Shown: positions 1-12,420, counted from the stretch's first letter. The stretch is DNA of 60,000 bases from Hydractinia symbiolongicarpus (GCF_029227915.1 NC_079886.1:23848501-23908500); one strand, 5' to 3'. Notes: generated by a model not told the origin, from the sequence alone. Program-made: numbers and translations.

Positions 1-1121
1 TCGTTTCAAAAAAGTCTAGGGTTTTTTATGACATCGGGATAATTATGAAAAACATGCATGTTTTTTTGCTATTTGGTACTAAAATGGTCCACAAATCTCT
101 ATATGCACTTGTAACTGGAGTAGATTTGGCACCAAACGTTGCACTAATGGATGCCCTTTCCAAATATCACATAAATATTTAGTGTGAAATAAGCATGCGA
201 TAATTTGATAAAGACACCCAGTATCTAGCTACAAAAACAAACAGACAAAAAGAAAAAGTGTTTGCTAAAATTATAATTTCCAGACCAGAACGGACATGTG
301 TTTTATGTCCAACGCATAAAAATTCCAGACCAAACAGCCGTGGTCAATCACCCGCGAAATAATTAAGTAACATTTTTTAAAAAAAAGGGCGGTGCGTTAA
401 ACAATGATTTTTCCTTCTTGTGTCATTTAATTGACTTATTTATTATGTTTAAAAATTCCCCTATGTCGCGCGAAAAAGCCGTGAAACTTTCCTTAACTAC
501 ATCGAGAATATATGATCGTAAACTGTGCTTACAGAATCGACACGATCATTTACCTGCTTGGCTGTTTGTGGCCACCCATTATGCATAAAAATGGAAAATT
601 CGGATTTGCGCCACCAGAAAATCTAAGTAACGAGCACGGCTTCGATTGTGTTGTTAGCGGTCCTCGTCTACCGAAGAACAAAACTCTGTGCTACTGAATG
701 AAGCGATTTTTTCTCATACCATAATGTCTTAAAAACCCAGGTCCTAATTTATGCATGGTAAACAAAATGGCATTTTCTGAGCTAAGTACATCAAAAAAGA
801 TTGAACACGAAAATCTTGCTCATTTAGCACACGGGCCGTTTGCTTTTATTTTAAGATTTTTTTGGTAAACACGGTTTCCACAGCAAATTTACACTTTAAA
901 ACACTTCTCTTTGGACTGTGTGAATTGTTGATCGACTAAAGGGATACAAAAACTGAGTTTTATCTACTTGCCTTCGTGTTCCCGGATAAATTTGGCGCCA
1001 AAAAATAGGTAGACCCATCCCCCTCCGAAAAAATGGACATTACAGCTCACCAAACATTAGTTTTATTAACCTTCCCGAAATTAAATTCTACCGAAGAGTT
1101 TTAATGTTTCTTGTTCTTTAG
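1..1121. other. AT-rich region upstream of the Mab-21-like exon
   Basis: No coding exon can be supported here. A 61-codon open frame at 512-697 resembles nothing I recognise and has no clear splice sites. The stretch should be intron or 5' flank of the Mab-21-like gene, whose exon begins after an acceptor at 1120-1121. That acceptor needs an upstream exon ending in phase 1, either somewhere in this stretch or outside the window. Confidence 0.5.
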
Positions 1122-2437
1122 GTTCGAAGTTAGAACGTTTTCGTGATCTTCAAAAGATAGATGACCAGCTCTGCGACTTAATTAAGCATCACATTCACGC
1201 AATCACGCAAATAAAAGGATGGGGTGTGCGTAGCAATGTGACAGGCAGTGTATTCGAAGGAGCGATTAGTGCTCGAATGTTTTGTCTTGACAAAGAACAC
1301 GACGAGAAGATCACTAAAGAAATTGAAGCAGATATTGAGTTTGTTTATTGTGATTTTACAAACCAGTGCAAAGACGCAGTTGTTGATATAGCTGGTAAAC
1401 CTGGCTATGCGAAATTAAAAGTTGACAAAAAGATATTAGACTTGATTGAAAAGGATGAGTTCAGAAATCATGCAAAGGATGCAATAAATGAAGATGGATA
1501 CATAAGCTCGAACAAATTGAAAGAAATCTTTTCCAAAAATTCTGATTTTGATTATGGTATTTTAAAATTTATCATGTCTTCAGCTATGGACGTCAGAGCT
1601 GACGAAGTAAAACTGAACACAACTTGTTATATGCCCACAAAATCCTCCATCACCTCATCCGTTAAAGTATACGTACATGATAAATACAAAGCCTGTCTTA
1701 CCTGGGATGTTATCATCGCTGTGAAGCTTCCCTGGTGGCCCTCTGTAGCCAACGAATGGGTGAACAGAAAAAGAGCCTGGCCTAACAAAGATCTGGCACA
1801 GGAGCTATGTGAGTATGCTTACATGATCACCAAACCTTCTGATGATGAGAAGGAAAACGATAGCGCCGTGGAAAACAGATATTCATTTTCGTGTGTAGAG
1901 AGAAAGCTAAGTGAACTTTATACAAAAGAACAAAAGCTAGTTTATTTAATCGCAAAGTCTATCTTCTATCGCTGGCTCAAACCGTTTGATCCCGAGAACG
2001 TTTCTTCATTTTTTGCTAAAACGATAATGTGCTGGTTGGTGGAAGAGTATCCGCCTGGTCATGTGTTATGGGAGGAAGCATCCGTACTCTGTGTTATTCA
2101 ATTATTTTTCGCAAAGTTTGAAGCAGCTTTCACTACTGGTCACCTGGAGTACTATTTCATACCTGAAATAAATGTTTTAAGAAATATTTCTGAGGATGTG
2201 AGGATGAAGCTGCTTGAGCAAAGTCGATTAATCTTGAAGAATACTGTCTCGTTTGTACCCGATAATATAGAAGAAGTAATCGAGCATGCCAACTTTGTTT
2301 GTCATGTGGCGGAAAAGAGCACACGATTTTGGTCACAAATATCTCATGGGAGAGAACTACTTAATGCAAAACAAGCAAACTCCCTTACTGATTTTCCTTT
2401 ACTATTTAACCCGCTGTGTCGCCTTTTACATTTTTAA
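1122..2437 (+). CDS. Mab-21 / cGAS-like nucleotidyltransferase-fold protein, 3' terminal exon
   Basis: This exon encodes about 437 residues ending in TAA at 2435-2437. It opens after a pyrimidine-rich acceptor (TTCTTTAG at 1114-1121) with two bases of a split codon, so at least one upstream exon is missing. A GTG-started frame at 1226 is only an internal part. Visible signatures are a GS-type loop (TGSVFEGAISARMF), an acidic strand (EADIEF) where the catalytic [DE]h[DE] sits in active relatives, and a helical C-terminal half with WDVIIAVKLPWWP, AYMITKPS, YLIAKSIFYRWLKP and a YYFIPEINV stretch typical of invertebrate Mab-21 proteins. The fold is shared with cGAS and cGAS-like receptors, which make cyclic dinucleotides on nucleic-acid sensing. 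Whether this member is catalytic is unknown: the GS motif and acids are not canonical. No frameshift is seen. Family assignment is strong, enzymatic role is inference. Confidence 0.82.
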
Positions 2438-2502
2438 ACTCCAAGGTGCGGCGTTAGCTAAATGGTGGCGCTATTTAGAGGGCGTACTTGGAGGTCGGAA
2501 TT

Positions 2503-2508
2503 AATAAA
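2503..2508 (+). terminator. AATAAA polyadenylation signal of the Mab-21-like gene
   Basis: A canonical AATAAA lies 66 bases after the stop codon, in the position expected for 3' end formation of the Mab-21-like transcript. Confidence 0.6.
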
Positions 2509-3049
2509 CTTTATTTTAGCGTGTTTAAGAACTTTCTCCTTGAAAAGAGATAGATAATAAAATTATTTTTTTAAAAAAATATAAGCTATCGTTGTGATTA
2601 ATTTATGTTACACGTATTTCGTTGTTGTGCTTTCCCGCAAATTCGACATGTCTCTTACCTAAAGCTGTCCTTATGATATCACGGTCAAGGTTTACCACAA
2701 CCTGAGTACAAAGTTGCTTTCCTAGCAACAAATGAATATTGAGTTTCATTTGTATTTTCGTTATTATTATAACCTCGCTTCATGCGGTAAAAACAACAAA
2801 CAACAATAATGGACTAAATTTCACACATTTTGTGCTTTTCGCGAAATGCTTTAACCACTATCGCTATTCACGAAAAACGTATTTTCGCCAATTTTTGTCA
2901 ATTCCATCATACGCAAAGTTCACAACTTTTTAAAACCTTGTTTATAGCAAAATTTGTGAATAATAAGTCATGATGCTTCCGTAAATTCACCAATTTTTTA
3001 CTCCGTTGACATTGTTTATATATATGTTAGGAGGCTTTCATTTGAGTTA
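2509..3049. other. AT-rich intergenic DNA
   Basis: No coding or repeat feature was recognised. A 64-codon open frame at 2739-2933 is low-complexity and probably chance. Confidence 0.4.
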
Positions 3050-3551
3050 GGCTGAAATCAGCTGGCTTGTGATCTCGGCTCCCTTTACTAATTCTAATAA
3101 AAATCAATAACCTGTCATGTGGGAAGAGAGCCGGCTAACCAGGATCTTGCTTTTTTTTAAAAGAGATTCCGGCAAGGTGAGTTGAATTTTTTTATATGAC
3201 TGGCAAACTAGACTGACTATTTTTATTGAAAATTTTTTATAAAATATAAATGAGGCATTAGAAACAATAAATATACATAAAAAACTTCATTGAAAATACA
3301 CACTTTTCATGTAACTATTTTCCAGCTTAGGCTGAGTAAACGTCATGTGATAGCGAGCTGATTCCAGCCCAGCTAAGCGGGCTGATATAAGCACTTCCTT
3401 AATAACAAAAATAATATTTTCTCTCGCTGGCATTGTGCCAGCGAGAGAAGTTGAAGAAACATCAGTCCATGTCTTCCTACACAGGTTCTGAGAACCCTTA
3501 CGCCAATGATAGAGATGGCGATTTATTCTATTAATCTAATTGACTTTGATG
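3050..3551 (+). repeat. Dispersed repeat, continuous copy
   Basis: About 0.5 kb beginning near AATCAGCTGGCTTGTGA and ending near GGCGATTTATTCTATTAATC. A diverged relative occupies 46566-46811 plus 49235-49296, where a 2.4-kb element splits it. Sequence on either side of the two copies is unrelated, which fits a mobile or dispersed repeat rather than an extension of the segmental duplication. It contains a strong hairpin at 3421-3447. No coding potential was found, and the repeat class is unknown. Confidence 0.65.
3421..3447. other. Perfect 12-bp hairpin inside the dispersed repeat
   Basis: CTCTCGCTGGCA and TGCCAGCGAGAG are exact reverse complements separated by TTG. The equivalent site in the second repeat copy (near 46735-46760) keeps only part of the pairing. 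Confidence 0.75.
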
Positions 3552-4586
3552 CAGCCGTTATGTTGTTAAAGAACGAAATACCATCAACAATTTGATGAAC
3601 AGAAGTTATCTGCTGTTACACGCTTTTTTTTCTTTGTAAAAATACGCTCCATATAAATATCAGGTTCGAATTTCAGGGGGTTATAAATTTGGTATTCTTA
3701 TAAAAAGAAGCGTGTGGAAACAATTATGTAACAGAAATTGACTATTCGTGAAATTGTGAAACTAATTCTTACGAAAATATAAGTATTATTAAGAAGAAGA
3801 ATTACGCTTACGGTTATCAGTCAACGTGACCTTTTCTAGTTTATAAAGCAATACTGCATAAGATACGGTCTGTATATTTTAAGTTCTGTTCCGCAAATTA
3901 CACTTTCTCTCTTCTATCTTTCCAAGATTAAGGAAGTCGTTTCGTACTTATTGAGGAGGTAAATCTAAGGTATGCTACTTATCAGCAATGCTGTCAGTTG
4001 ATATGGGTTTATACAAAAAGTAATTGTGCAGTTGTAAACCAAATGCGTTTTCAAGAAGCACAAAACATCTATGCGATAAACATACAAACAGTCCTTTTCT
4101 CCAAAATAACATCAGCTCACATGCAAATGGAAGTTTTCTTTTCAGAGTTAGGATACCAATTCAATCCAAGTATAAAAATTTCGGAAAATATTGAATAGTT
4201 ATTTTGTTTTTGAACTTTCGTTTCCCGGAATCTTATCAAAAGAAATACGATGAAATTAATGATAGAGAAGAAAGTAAGAGATCCATTGTCAAAGTATTAA
4301 GAATGAACCAAAAATACTGGTGATCACAATTCAAAACAATTGAAATTTTTTGCGTTCTAGTGTTTTTATCTTTAAAATTTCGTAATAAATAACTATACAA
4401 TACTATGTATATATATATATGTATGTCATTGTGAGATACAATTTGAAATGACAAACAATAATAACTATAATATAATAATGATATATAATAATAAAAAAAG
4501 CGTTTTCTTCCCATCAAGTGTTTTCTACTCTCCATAAGAGCGAAATTTTGTTGGTTTTTGTGAGATGACAAAATTTACTTTCTAAG
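3552..4586. other. AT-rich intergenic DNA left of the duplication
   Basis: No gene was recognised. It contains a TA-rich microsatellite near 4404-4422. Open frames at 3998-4198 and 4236-4571 are low-complexity and show no domain. The segmental duplication starts at its right edge. Confidence 0.4.
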
Positions 4587-5371
4587 TCACAAAATATAAT
4601 TAACATAAAACTATACATATATTTATTTGTATATGTTTGTGTTTATATAAGCCTGCATTTGCAGGATTTACAACCTTTTTTGACTCTTTAAGCATATTTT
4701 GGTAGTATCAATTCGAATTTGGTCTAGTAGTACAATCTCCATGGTGTACATCTTGTAAGGGTAGCTACACTGTCACCGTGGGAAGCAGTTTTCGGGCGTC
4801 TAATTGTTTTCGGTTTATTTTCTTTTATTTAAACTTTCGTTACGTTTTACAAACATATTCTTGTCGGTAATGTACTTCCAGTCTAGTCACTTGTTCCAGT
4901 CTAAAATAAAATATATGTTTTACTATTCATCCGTTACTTTATGTTCCCGTTATTGCGTCTTTTTTATATGTGTACGCCCATTTTCAGGTAAGTTAGGGTC
5001 TTATCTCGCAAAGCTTTTTGTTGTTGTTGTCTATTCCAAGATTTTTCTAGGAAGCACCCTGGATTTTTTGTTTACAAAAACATAATAAAAAACTTACGCT
5101 GTTTTTTGACATATATCATCTTTGCGTTCTTTGCATACAAATTTCACTGAAACTGCTGGCTTTGTGAAGGAAACTCGCTTTGTTGTATACTCCATGCATT
5201 TTCTAAAACCAGATTGTAATGCGAGTTAAGTAAAAGAGAATTTGAAATTGTCGTTCGAGAAAAGGGTAATGCCAAGCAGCATGTTCGAATGAGTATGCGC
5301 ATGATCACATCCTTACTCTTTAAATGTTCCTAACCATCCCCATTACCCCCAACCGCGCCTGTTAATTACCC

Positions 5372-5395
5372 CCTTTTTTCATTCGAAAAAAGGGT
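5372..5395. other. Hairpin just downstream of the EGF-gene stop codon
   Basis: CCCTTTTTTC and GAAAAAAGGG pair perfectly around a four-base loop. On the minus strand this falls about 50 bases after the predicted stop codon at 5442-5444, so it would lie in the 3' UTR if that stop is the real end. Function unknown. Confidence 0.5.
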
Positions 5396-5441
5396 ATAAA
5401 ATCAATCTTAGAATTTGTTAAATTGAGTCTAAAGAGCGTAC

Positions 5442-8400
5442 TTACTCTCTCTCTTGACACATGTCTCCTTTAAAACCTTTCGGACATTGACATTTATTGT
5501 CAAAACAGGTACCTCCATTTTCACATTTCTTTTGACAAATTTCTAATAATTTAAAATAATTATTATAACTTTTAATTATTTTTCCAGATTTTCCAAGTGT
5601 TAATAATTACTTACTTGTCTGACATTGTGTTCCTTGAAAACCTTGCTTGCATTTGCATTTATTTGGTCCAATGCACATGCCGCCATTTTTACATGGTAAC
5701 TGACACTCAGCTAAATAATAAAAAAACAAATAAAGTTATACGCGGGGAAATCAACTGGTATGAATGAGGTTATGAGGTTATCCCTTAAAGAATAATGTCA
5801 TAGTATAGGTTGGCACCAAGGCTTGAATTGAAAGCAAGGTCATTATCAAGTTTCTTAAAGACTTACTAAATTGACAATATTTTCCACTTGTGCCTTTTCT
5901 GCAACTGCATATGTTAGGTTTAGTACAGTTTCCACCATTTAGACATTTGTTATAACACATAGCTAAAATGAGAAATACAAGTTTATATACAAAAAAAAAA
6001 ACAGTCAAGGAGGAACCGCCACGTAATACAGATTTCCCTGAAATACAATATACATTTATAACACTTACGAGTTGCACATTTATCACCACTCCAACCTTGA
6101 GAACATTTGCAGACGCCATTTTGCTTACATACACCACCGTTCATGCAGTCACAGCTCACTAAAAAAATAGAAAGTTTTTTTAAATTGAAATAATATTTTA
6201 CTAAAATGAGAGCGATATGGACCGAATTGGGGTCTATTTATATATTTATTTTCGTTCGTTATTCGGATTATTGATTTTGTTCAATGATGTTCTGTAAAAT
6301 ATTTACCCTCTGTTTCTCCAGACCCATAACCTTCTTCAACATCGCCACTCTCTGAATCATCAGGTCCTGCTAAAGGCCCGTCACCAGAAATCTCTGTCAC
6401 TTTCCCGTCCTTATTTATTTCTTCTTTTTCTTCATCAGTATCCTAAATTTATATAAAAAACTTACGTTTACTGTCAAGCCCTATTGTGTTACTTTGTGAG
6501 CTCATGTGAAGAACAGAACGACATGAAGAATTGTCGGAAAATAAAAAGTAAAACGACAAAGTGCTACACTTTGCATTTGTGTAGCACGTGAACAAACTTA
6601 CCAATAATATTTTGCCACATTGATTCTTTAGACTATTGGGGTCTTTAACTAAGGATATCTGACCAATTTCGACCTAAAATACAAAACTATCCTGGTAAAA
6701 CATACGGCGATAAAAATGCGCATCTGCAATCTACAATCTCCGATTATTTGAAAGAATTTTTTAAACGTTGCAAAGATTCTATACCTTGACTTGTTCTTTC
6801 GATTTAACGCCTGGACCTCCTCCAAGATACATTTGTCCAAATATATCCATATTGTTAAAAATATTTTCAACTAAAGTAGAGGCGTACACTTCTCCGCAGT
6901 CGATTTTAATTTTAATTTCGTCACCACTAAGATGTATAGCGAAAGTGTACCACATATCACTGGTGAAAGGATGCGGGAAGGAGTGCTCCCGTGGCAAGTT
7001 TACGGTCGAGTCTAACCTTTTACCCTGGATAAAATTTATATCGTAGGGGGAAAGCTTTACGCCAAATATAAGACGATCATTTGCATTATAAACACTGTAA
7101 ACATATTGGGGCTCCTTCACAGGTCCTTTAAATGAAACATGTAACACAGAGTCTTTTGGAAAACTGTCTGTAAATAACAGGTGTGTGGGAGCTTTTGATA
7201 CTGAACGCTGCTCTATGTCATTTGTAAATTTCTCTCCTGGTAGTTTCCATGGTAACATGTTTTCGTCGTGTTGATATTCCAAGATGAAAGGTAGTATGTT
7301 TATCGTGTCTAAATGTAAAAGAAAAGAATAAAATATTTGCTGTGAAGTCATGAGTTTTCAGGAATTGTTGTTTTTATTTTTTAAGCAATACAAGATTGCT
7401 AAGAGGAAAATATTTTTTTTTAAATATATTGGAATTTAATGTCAAATTCAAGGCTGAAAACAACTTTGATGTCTAACAAAAAGCTAAGAATGGATAAGAA
7501 TTATGGTAGCATAATTTTATTAAATTTATATAAAGTTATATTGCACACCTGAACAATAAAATGTGTTACACTCTCTGGCCTGTTCACGTGGACCATGACA
7601 AGGTTCTTTCATAGTGCATTCTCTTGATCTTTGCTGCGTACCAGTGCCACAAAATTTGCTACATTTCGACCAATTGCTCCATTCTTCCCAGCCTAGTTTA
7701 TAAAAGTTACAAATTTAAGTATAGCTAAACTACCTATTAGCCAGCTGAAAGAGCCGTGGTTGCTGACCGCTACCATTTTGGCAGACAAACAGATAGAAAA
7801 TCATATGACAAGTAATGTTTATGCGCAGAAGGAGACGAATATTTTACTGATTTATTAATCCCAACCTATTACGTCAAAAATGGCGGGAAATCTGTTAGTG
7901 AAGACAGTTTTTAAATTAGTTTTTTAACACGTGAAACAAACTTTGTGTTAAGGAATATGTTTCTGAAAATCGTCTTCTTTGACTTATCAATCCTCTTTAC
8001 ACGCTTATGTTTGTACTAATCTTTCTGTTTCATGATGCGGAAATATTTTTATCATTGGATTACTACAAACTACAAAATAATTATAGAATAAAGAAAAATA
8101 CTAACAAAAAACTTTTGGCACCATCTAATTTATTGTACCGTATTTCACAAGGTTGTGTTAATACGCATTAAGTCTCATTTGCTTTCGTGTTGCGGGAATT
8201 TTATATTAACGCGATAAAAGTACTATATGAAAGTATGCGTAAATTAATAAGGATAACATCTTCTGCAGAGATAAAGCACTTATCGAAGTTAATATAAACT
8301 AGATAAGAATAATAATAATTACGACAGTTATGTCAAGAAGGATTTTCTTATATGTACAAAACGTTTTATGTTGATTTAGCAGAAATATAACTGCCAATTA

Positions 8401-11400
8401 AAAACTATAAGTTAAATATAAAACATATTTATTTCATCGTGTTTACTTCTGTTTGAGATCGCTCTGGAATACACACAAAACTTTTCTACCCCCAAAATTA
8501 AAGTTTTAATATTGCAATTCAGGCAACCAAAGTAAGTCTAGGGAAGTCGAATCTAACTGTCGGCAGTTTCTTTTAACTGATCCTAGCGATAACTTTTTCA
8601 TAAGAACAAGTGCATTAAAATCTATGTTGGTTCCTTTATTTCCTCTTTAAGAGGCTCGAGGTTGTCCCCACAAAAGTCAACTGAGTATGTCTGGAAGATT
8701 TAAAAGATATGGCTCCAATAGCCGATTTCATTGTTACTCCGGAAATTCTATAAGTCTGTTACTGATTATCCGTAGGATTTTACCTAAGCAAGACTTCGTC
8801 TCTCCACCCGATAACAGATTTGATATTTGTCTCCAAACCAGGAAATCAAGGATAATACGAAATTAAAAAGAAAACACCTCACAGTTGACAGTTTTGAAAA
8901 TAAAAAAACCTCTGAACACTTCCGATTTAGGTTCCATCCAAATATAAAAAGACCCTAACATGACCTTAGTATGAAGTTGTACGAGAGCGACTATCTTGAC
9001 TCTTTTCTGGTGTTTACTGGTGGTAACATAATTCGCCCATATTTGTTTAGATACATGGCCTACTCAGTTGTTCATCCATTTTTTTTCTTTGTTCTTAAGG
9101 TGCCATTTCCTTTTTTCTACATTTCAGCAGACAACCGTCGTCGCGATTCACGAACTAATCTAACAACGACTACAAAAATATATATTTAACAATCTTTGTA
9201 TTTGTCAACTGCTATCTTTATTCCTTTAGCTGTATTATTAACTTTTATGTGTAGGCAGACAGCCAGCAGGGGCTGTTTTTCCACTGGATTAAGTTCTAAT
9301 TATAGAGAAGAAAGCACTCTATTGTCGCACTAAACTATTGACTGTAATGTGATATGTTTACGTTTTGAAAGGACATTCAAAACATTACGTAATGAAGTCG
9401 TGTACGTGTCTTGCTCTTGTTTATAGTGTATTAGAGACTGTCTGTCCGGTTAGTACAATCTTATTAAACTATTTAAAACATAAGAATGTGATGGCTTATC
9501 TCTGTTTCCTTTGAAGGGTTGACAAATTAAACGCTGGCTCCAGACTACAGTGCAACAACATATTTTTACAAATCGCGTTCCTCTCGATTGAATGACATTA
9601 GATTTCTTTAGGGAGAAAATAAAATTTAGAATAGGGAAACATCAGCATGCTGAGAGAATGTATATGACCACTTTAGTGAGACGGTAATGCTAAAAAACGT
9701 TTGATCACAACTTGCCTTTAGAGCTACTGTCGCTTTTTGATCTATCAGAGTTTAAAAAGGAAACAAAGGACTCCGGAAAGGGGTTTGAGGTCTTTGATGT
9801 GAGGCTACAAGCCAGTAACAAAAAAGTGACGAAAAGAAGTTTTCATAATTCAGACTAGCGAATATTTTTTTTATTTGCGCCAACACTTCTTATCCATAAA
9901 CTCGCTTTCTTACCCACAATCCCCTTTGTGCGACAACAGTTATCATTCTACATGATGAATAAATTTACTCTGTTTTGTTAATTGCATAGATAATAAGCGC
10001 GATTGACTTTGCGTAATTGGAATAGCTAACTTATGCGTAACAAAAGTTTTGTAGCAAACAATGTATTGTATACTTCCTTCTAGTTGCTACACAAATTAAA
10101 ACTGCTTCCTTTTAAAACAGCCCACCCAAGCTAAGCAACATTTTTAACATTTCGTTACTAGCAGATATTAGTCAAAAGGGCAGTATTTGACATACCACCC
10201 TACATGGTCGCACTCACTTTGGTGTTGTCAGAAAATAATATATCACCACTTATTTCCTTTCCTGCCTAATTATGTTAATTATCTTAATTATTCTAATCAA
10301 GTTGTTGCTACACCAATGCTTTTATATAATCTTTGTGTGGTGCTTTCTTACTGACTAACTCCTAAATCTTTTTTTTTTCTTTTATACCATCTGTTTTTCT
10401 TACATCATTATAAAAAATATTGATTAATTTTTTAAACAATAAAATTGTCTGGTGAAATGTAATAAAGCTTAACAAATTAGTTTTCTGTATAAGAAGCAAA
10501 TGATAAGAACATATGGTTTAAATAGGGAAGGGGGGGGGGGGGGGCTTAGAACGAGGACAAGCAGTGTCAACAGTATACGTAGAAGAAATCTAATATTATA
10601 TTAAATCAGTATAGCTATTATGGCACAACTTATCCCCTTGATGGCTGAGCATTTAAAATAAGTTATAACAAAAAGTATTTAAATTTTTATTTTTGATTTT
10701 CTATCTTAACTATCTCTAGTTATCCTTTTTCTTTATAGTTTTTTTAAAAACTTAACAACATCAAAAGTGTTCACTACCCAACAGTGTCTTCTAATAATTT
10801 TTAAACAACTTAAAAAAGTTTTGGCGTCATGTGACGAAATCACGAAAATTATGTACAATGTGGTTATTTGTTTTGTGGTCGTATTTTAGTTAAAGATTTA
10901 TCTGTATGTGTAAAACGGAAGTCGTTCCCAACATGAATCGGAACAAACTTTTTTTTAAATTTCTTTGCCCACAAGAATCCTTGACTTAATTTCAGTTCTT
11001 TCTCTAACATTTAATTTTATTCTTCTTGTTATAAAGATACATTTTCCTCCTTTTTTATTGACTTTTACGTTTCCCCTAAATTTTAATAAGGCCATATATA
11101 ACTCGTTTACTTCCGTCTTTATTTTTGAAAAATTTGATTAATTGATCCGCACTCTGATCATTGACAAAATCAAAAATACATCGAATTTTTGATAGCCGTT
11201 GCATAACGCAAATAAATTCAAAAACATGTGATCGTTTGGAAACATAATGTAAACATTCGTTCAAAAGCATTCTCTGCATAGTTTAATATATGACGTCAAA
11301 TAAAATATTTTGATTTGAAAATAGATATTTGTTTCGATTATAGCTCCCTTGTTAGTTATATAGCACATTTAGATTTCAAATTAAAGGTTGTAATTTCAGC

Positions 11401-12399
11401 TCGAGAATTTATTCTGCCATTTATTTACTCATTCAATCACTCGGCGACTAATTGGCTTTTTTTATTTTTCCGTTTTTGCATTTGTTTGACATATTTATGT
11501 GGCTTTCAGTAGCTAAGGTAAACATCCCATTTTTACAACGAGACAATTTCGCATGACAGTTCGTTCATCATTAAACTAATTTCCCAATTCCTGGAGCAAT
11601 TTAAACTTGAATTTGAGAAGGGTATATTCACCATATTCATAATAATAAAAAAAGTTCTATCTGAAACTTCAGCTCGTATATTCAGTGTTTATAAATTTTA
11701 AAAACTTTAAATTCGTGTTAAGTTCACATGATGACACTAATTACCATGTTTCTACACGCGATGTTAATAAGATAACGGTACCAACTACTCGTGCTCGCAT
11801 TTTAAACTGAATATTTAATATGTATTATAATAATTATAATCGAATTAATTACGATATATAAGATAAATAAAAATAAGAAAATTAAATAAATAAGAAATTA
11901 AACACTTACCTAAAGATTGTAGTATGTTTCTTTCTGTACGCTTGTAAAGAAGTTCAGCAGCGCCAAAATAGTCATCATATCTTGCTACTAGCTCAGTAGT
12001 TTCTCTTTTATAACCAAGAAACAGTACATAGGATTCGTCCACTTCAACATTAGAAAAACAGTGTCGACTATCGGCGAACCCTTTAGCAGATACAACGATC
12101 TTTGTATCCAATCTAACAATGGATAGACTTTTGCGCTTGTGTAAAAGCTTCAATAGTTCCCAACCTTTTAAGACGTTCATCACTTCAAAAGTTGCTGCGT
12201 AGAAGATATTTTGTCCAGGTATTGGAGTAGTGGATAAAATTCTAGCAGATAATACAACATCTGCGCGTTTTGTACGTTCCTCTAAAGACATGGGTTTCCA
12301 TTGTCGATTTATCAACTCAATGCATGCCAGGTTGGTATGAAGTATAGTTGAAAACTGCAGTATGGTCAGTAGATTTGATACAATCGTATTTCGGTACAT
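5442..12399 (-). CDS. Secreted NtA-TSP1-LamG-EGFx4 matrix protein, copy 1 (9 exons)
   Basis: Nine exons join in one phase to give 582 residues: 11910-12399, 7549-7692, 6785-7308, 6602-6673, 6307-6442, 6069-6158, 5867-5962, 5615-5710, 5442-5542. All internal junctions have GT and AG. Order: signal peptide (1 to about 26); agrin-type NtA-like domain (about 27-163) with [20 protein letters not shown] and [12 protein letters not shown]1 (164-211) with [10 protein letters not shown] and six cysteines; laminin-G/TSPN-like domain (212-386); acidic linker (411-455) with three Ser-Gly pairs in acidic context, such as GYGSGE, possible glycosaminoglycan sites; then four six-cysteine EGF modules, one per exon (about 456-582). 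NtA in agrin binds laminin, so a basement-membrane or mesoglea role is inferred. The last stop overlaps a GTAAGT, so splicing to a further exon is possible. Domain calls are strong; this exact order is unfamiliar to me. Confidence 0.87.
10530..10544. repeat. Poly-G tract, 15 bases
   Basis: An uninterrupted run of 15 G. The aligned site in copy 2 (55868-55873) has six. It lies within intron 1 of the matrix gene. Confidence 0.9.
11291..11298. promoter_or_regulatory. CRE-like palindrome in intron 1
   Basis: TGACGTCA is the consensus binding site of CREB/ATF factors. It is kept at the aligned position in copy 2 (near 57110), inside intron 1 of both genes, about 0.6 kb downstream of the NtA exon on the gene strand. 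Function is inferred only. Confidence 0.3.
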
Positions 12400-12420
12400 T
12401 GTCTTTTATTGATTCGCTGT
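12400..12420 (-). other. Splice acceptor and short 5' UTR before the NtA exon start codon
   Basis: On the minus strand TTTTACAG at 12417-12424 is followed by 17 bases and then the ATG at 12397-12399. The acceptor AG is conserved in copy 2 (58191-58192) even though bases around it differ. It may accept a cis-spliced 5' UTR exon or a trans-spliced leader, which is common in hydrozoans. Confidence 0.45.

Larger units (their letters stand above)
7693..11909 (-). other. Intron 1 (4.2 kb) of the copy 1 matrix gene
   Basis: It lies between the NtA exon and the TSP1 exon, with a GTAAGT donor next to 11910 and a CTAG acceptor at 7693-7696. No other exon is recognised inside. It contains a degenerate piece of the dispersed repeat seen at 21035 (near 7745-7790), a 15-base poly-G run at 10530-10544 and a TGACGTCA palindrome near 11291. 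Copy 2 carries the equivalent intron at 53232-57683. Confidence 0.7.

Noticed and set aside
512-697. 61-codon plus-strand frame upstream of the Mab-21-like exon
   Set aside because: No domain, no convincing donor at its end, and ordinary length for chance in this DNA.
4236-4571. 111-codon minus-strand frame
   Set aside because: Low-complexity Tyr/Ile/Leu sequence produced by TA-rich DNA; no domain or splice context.
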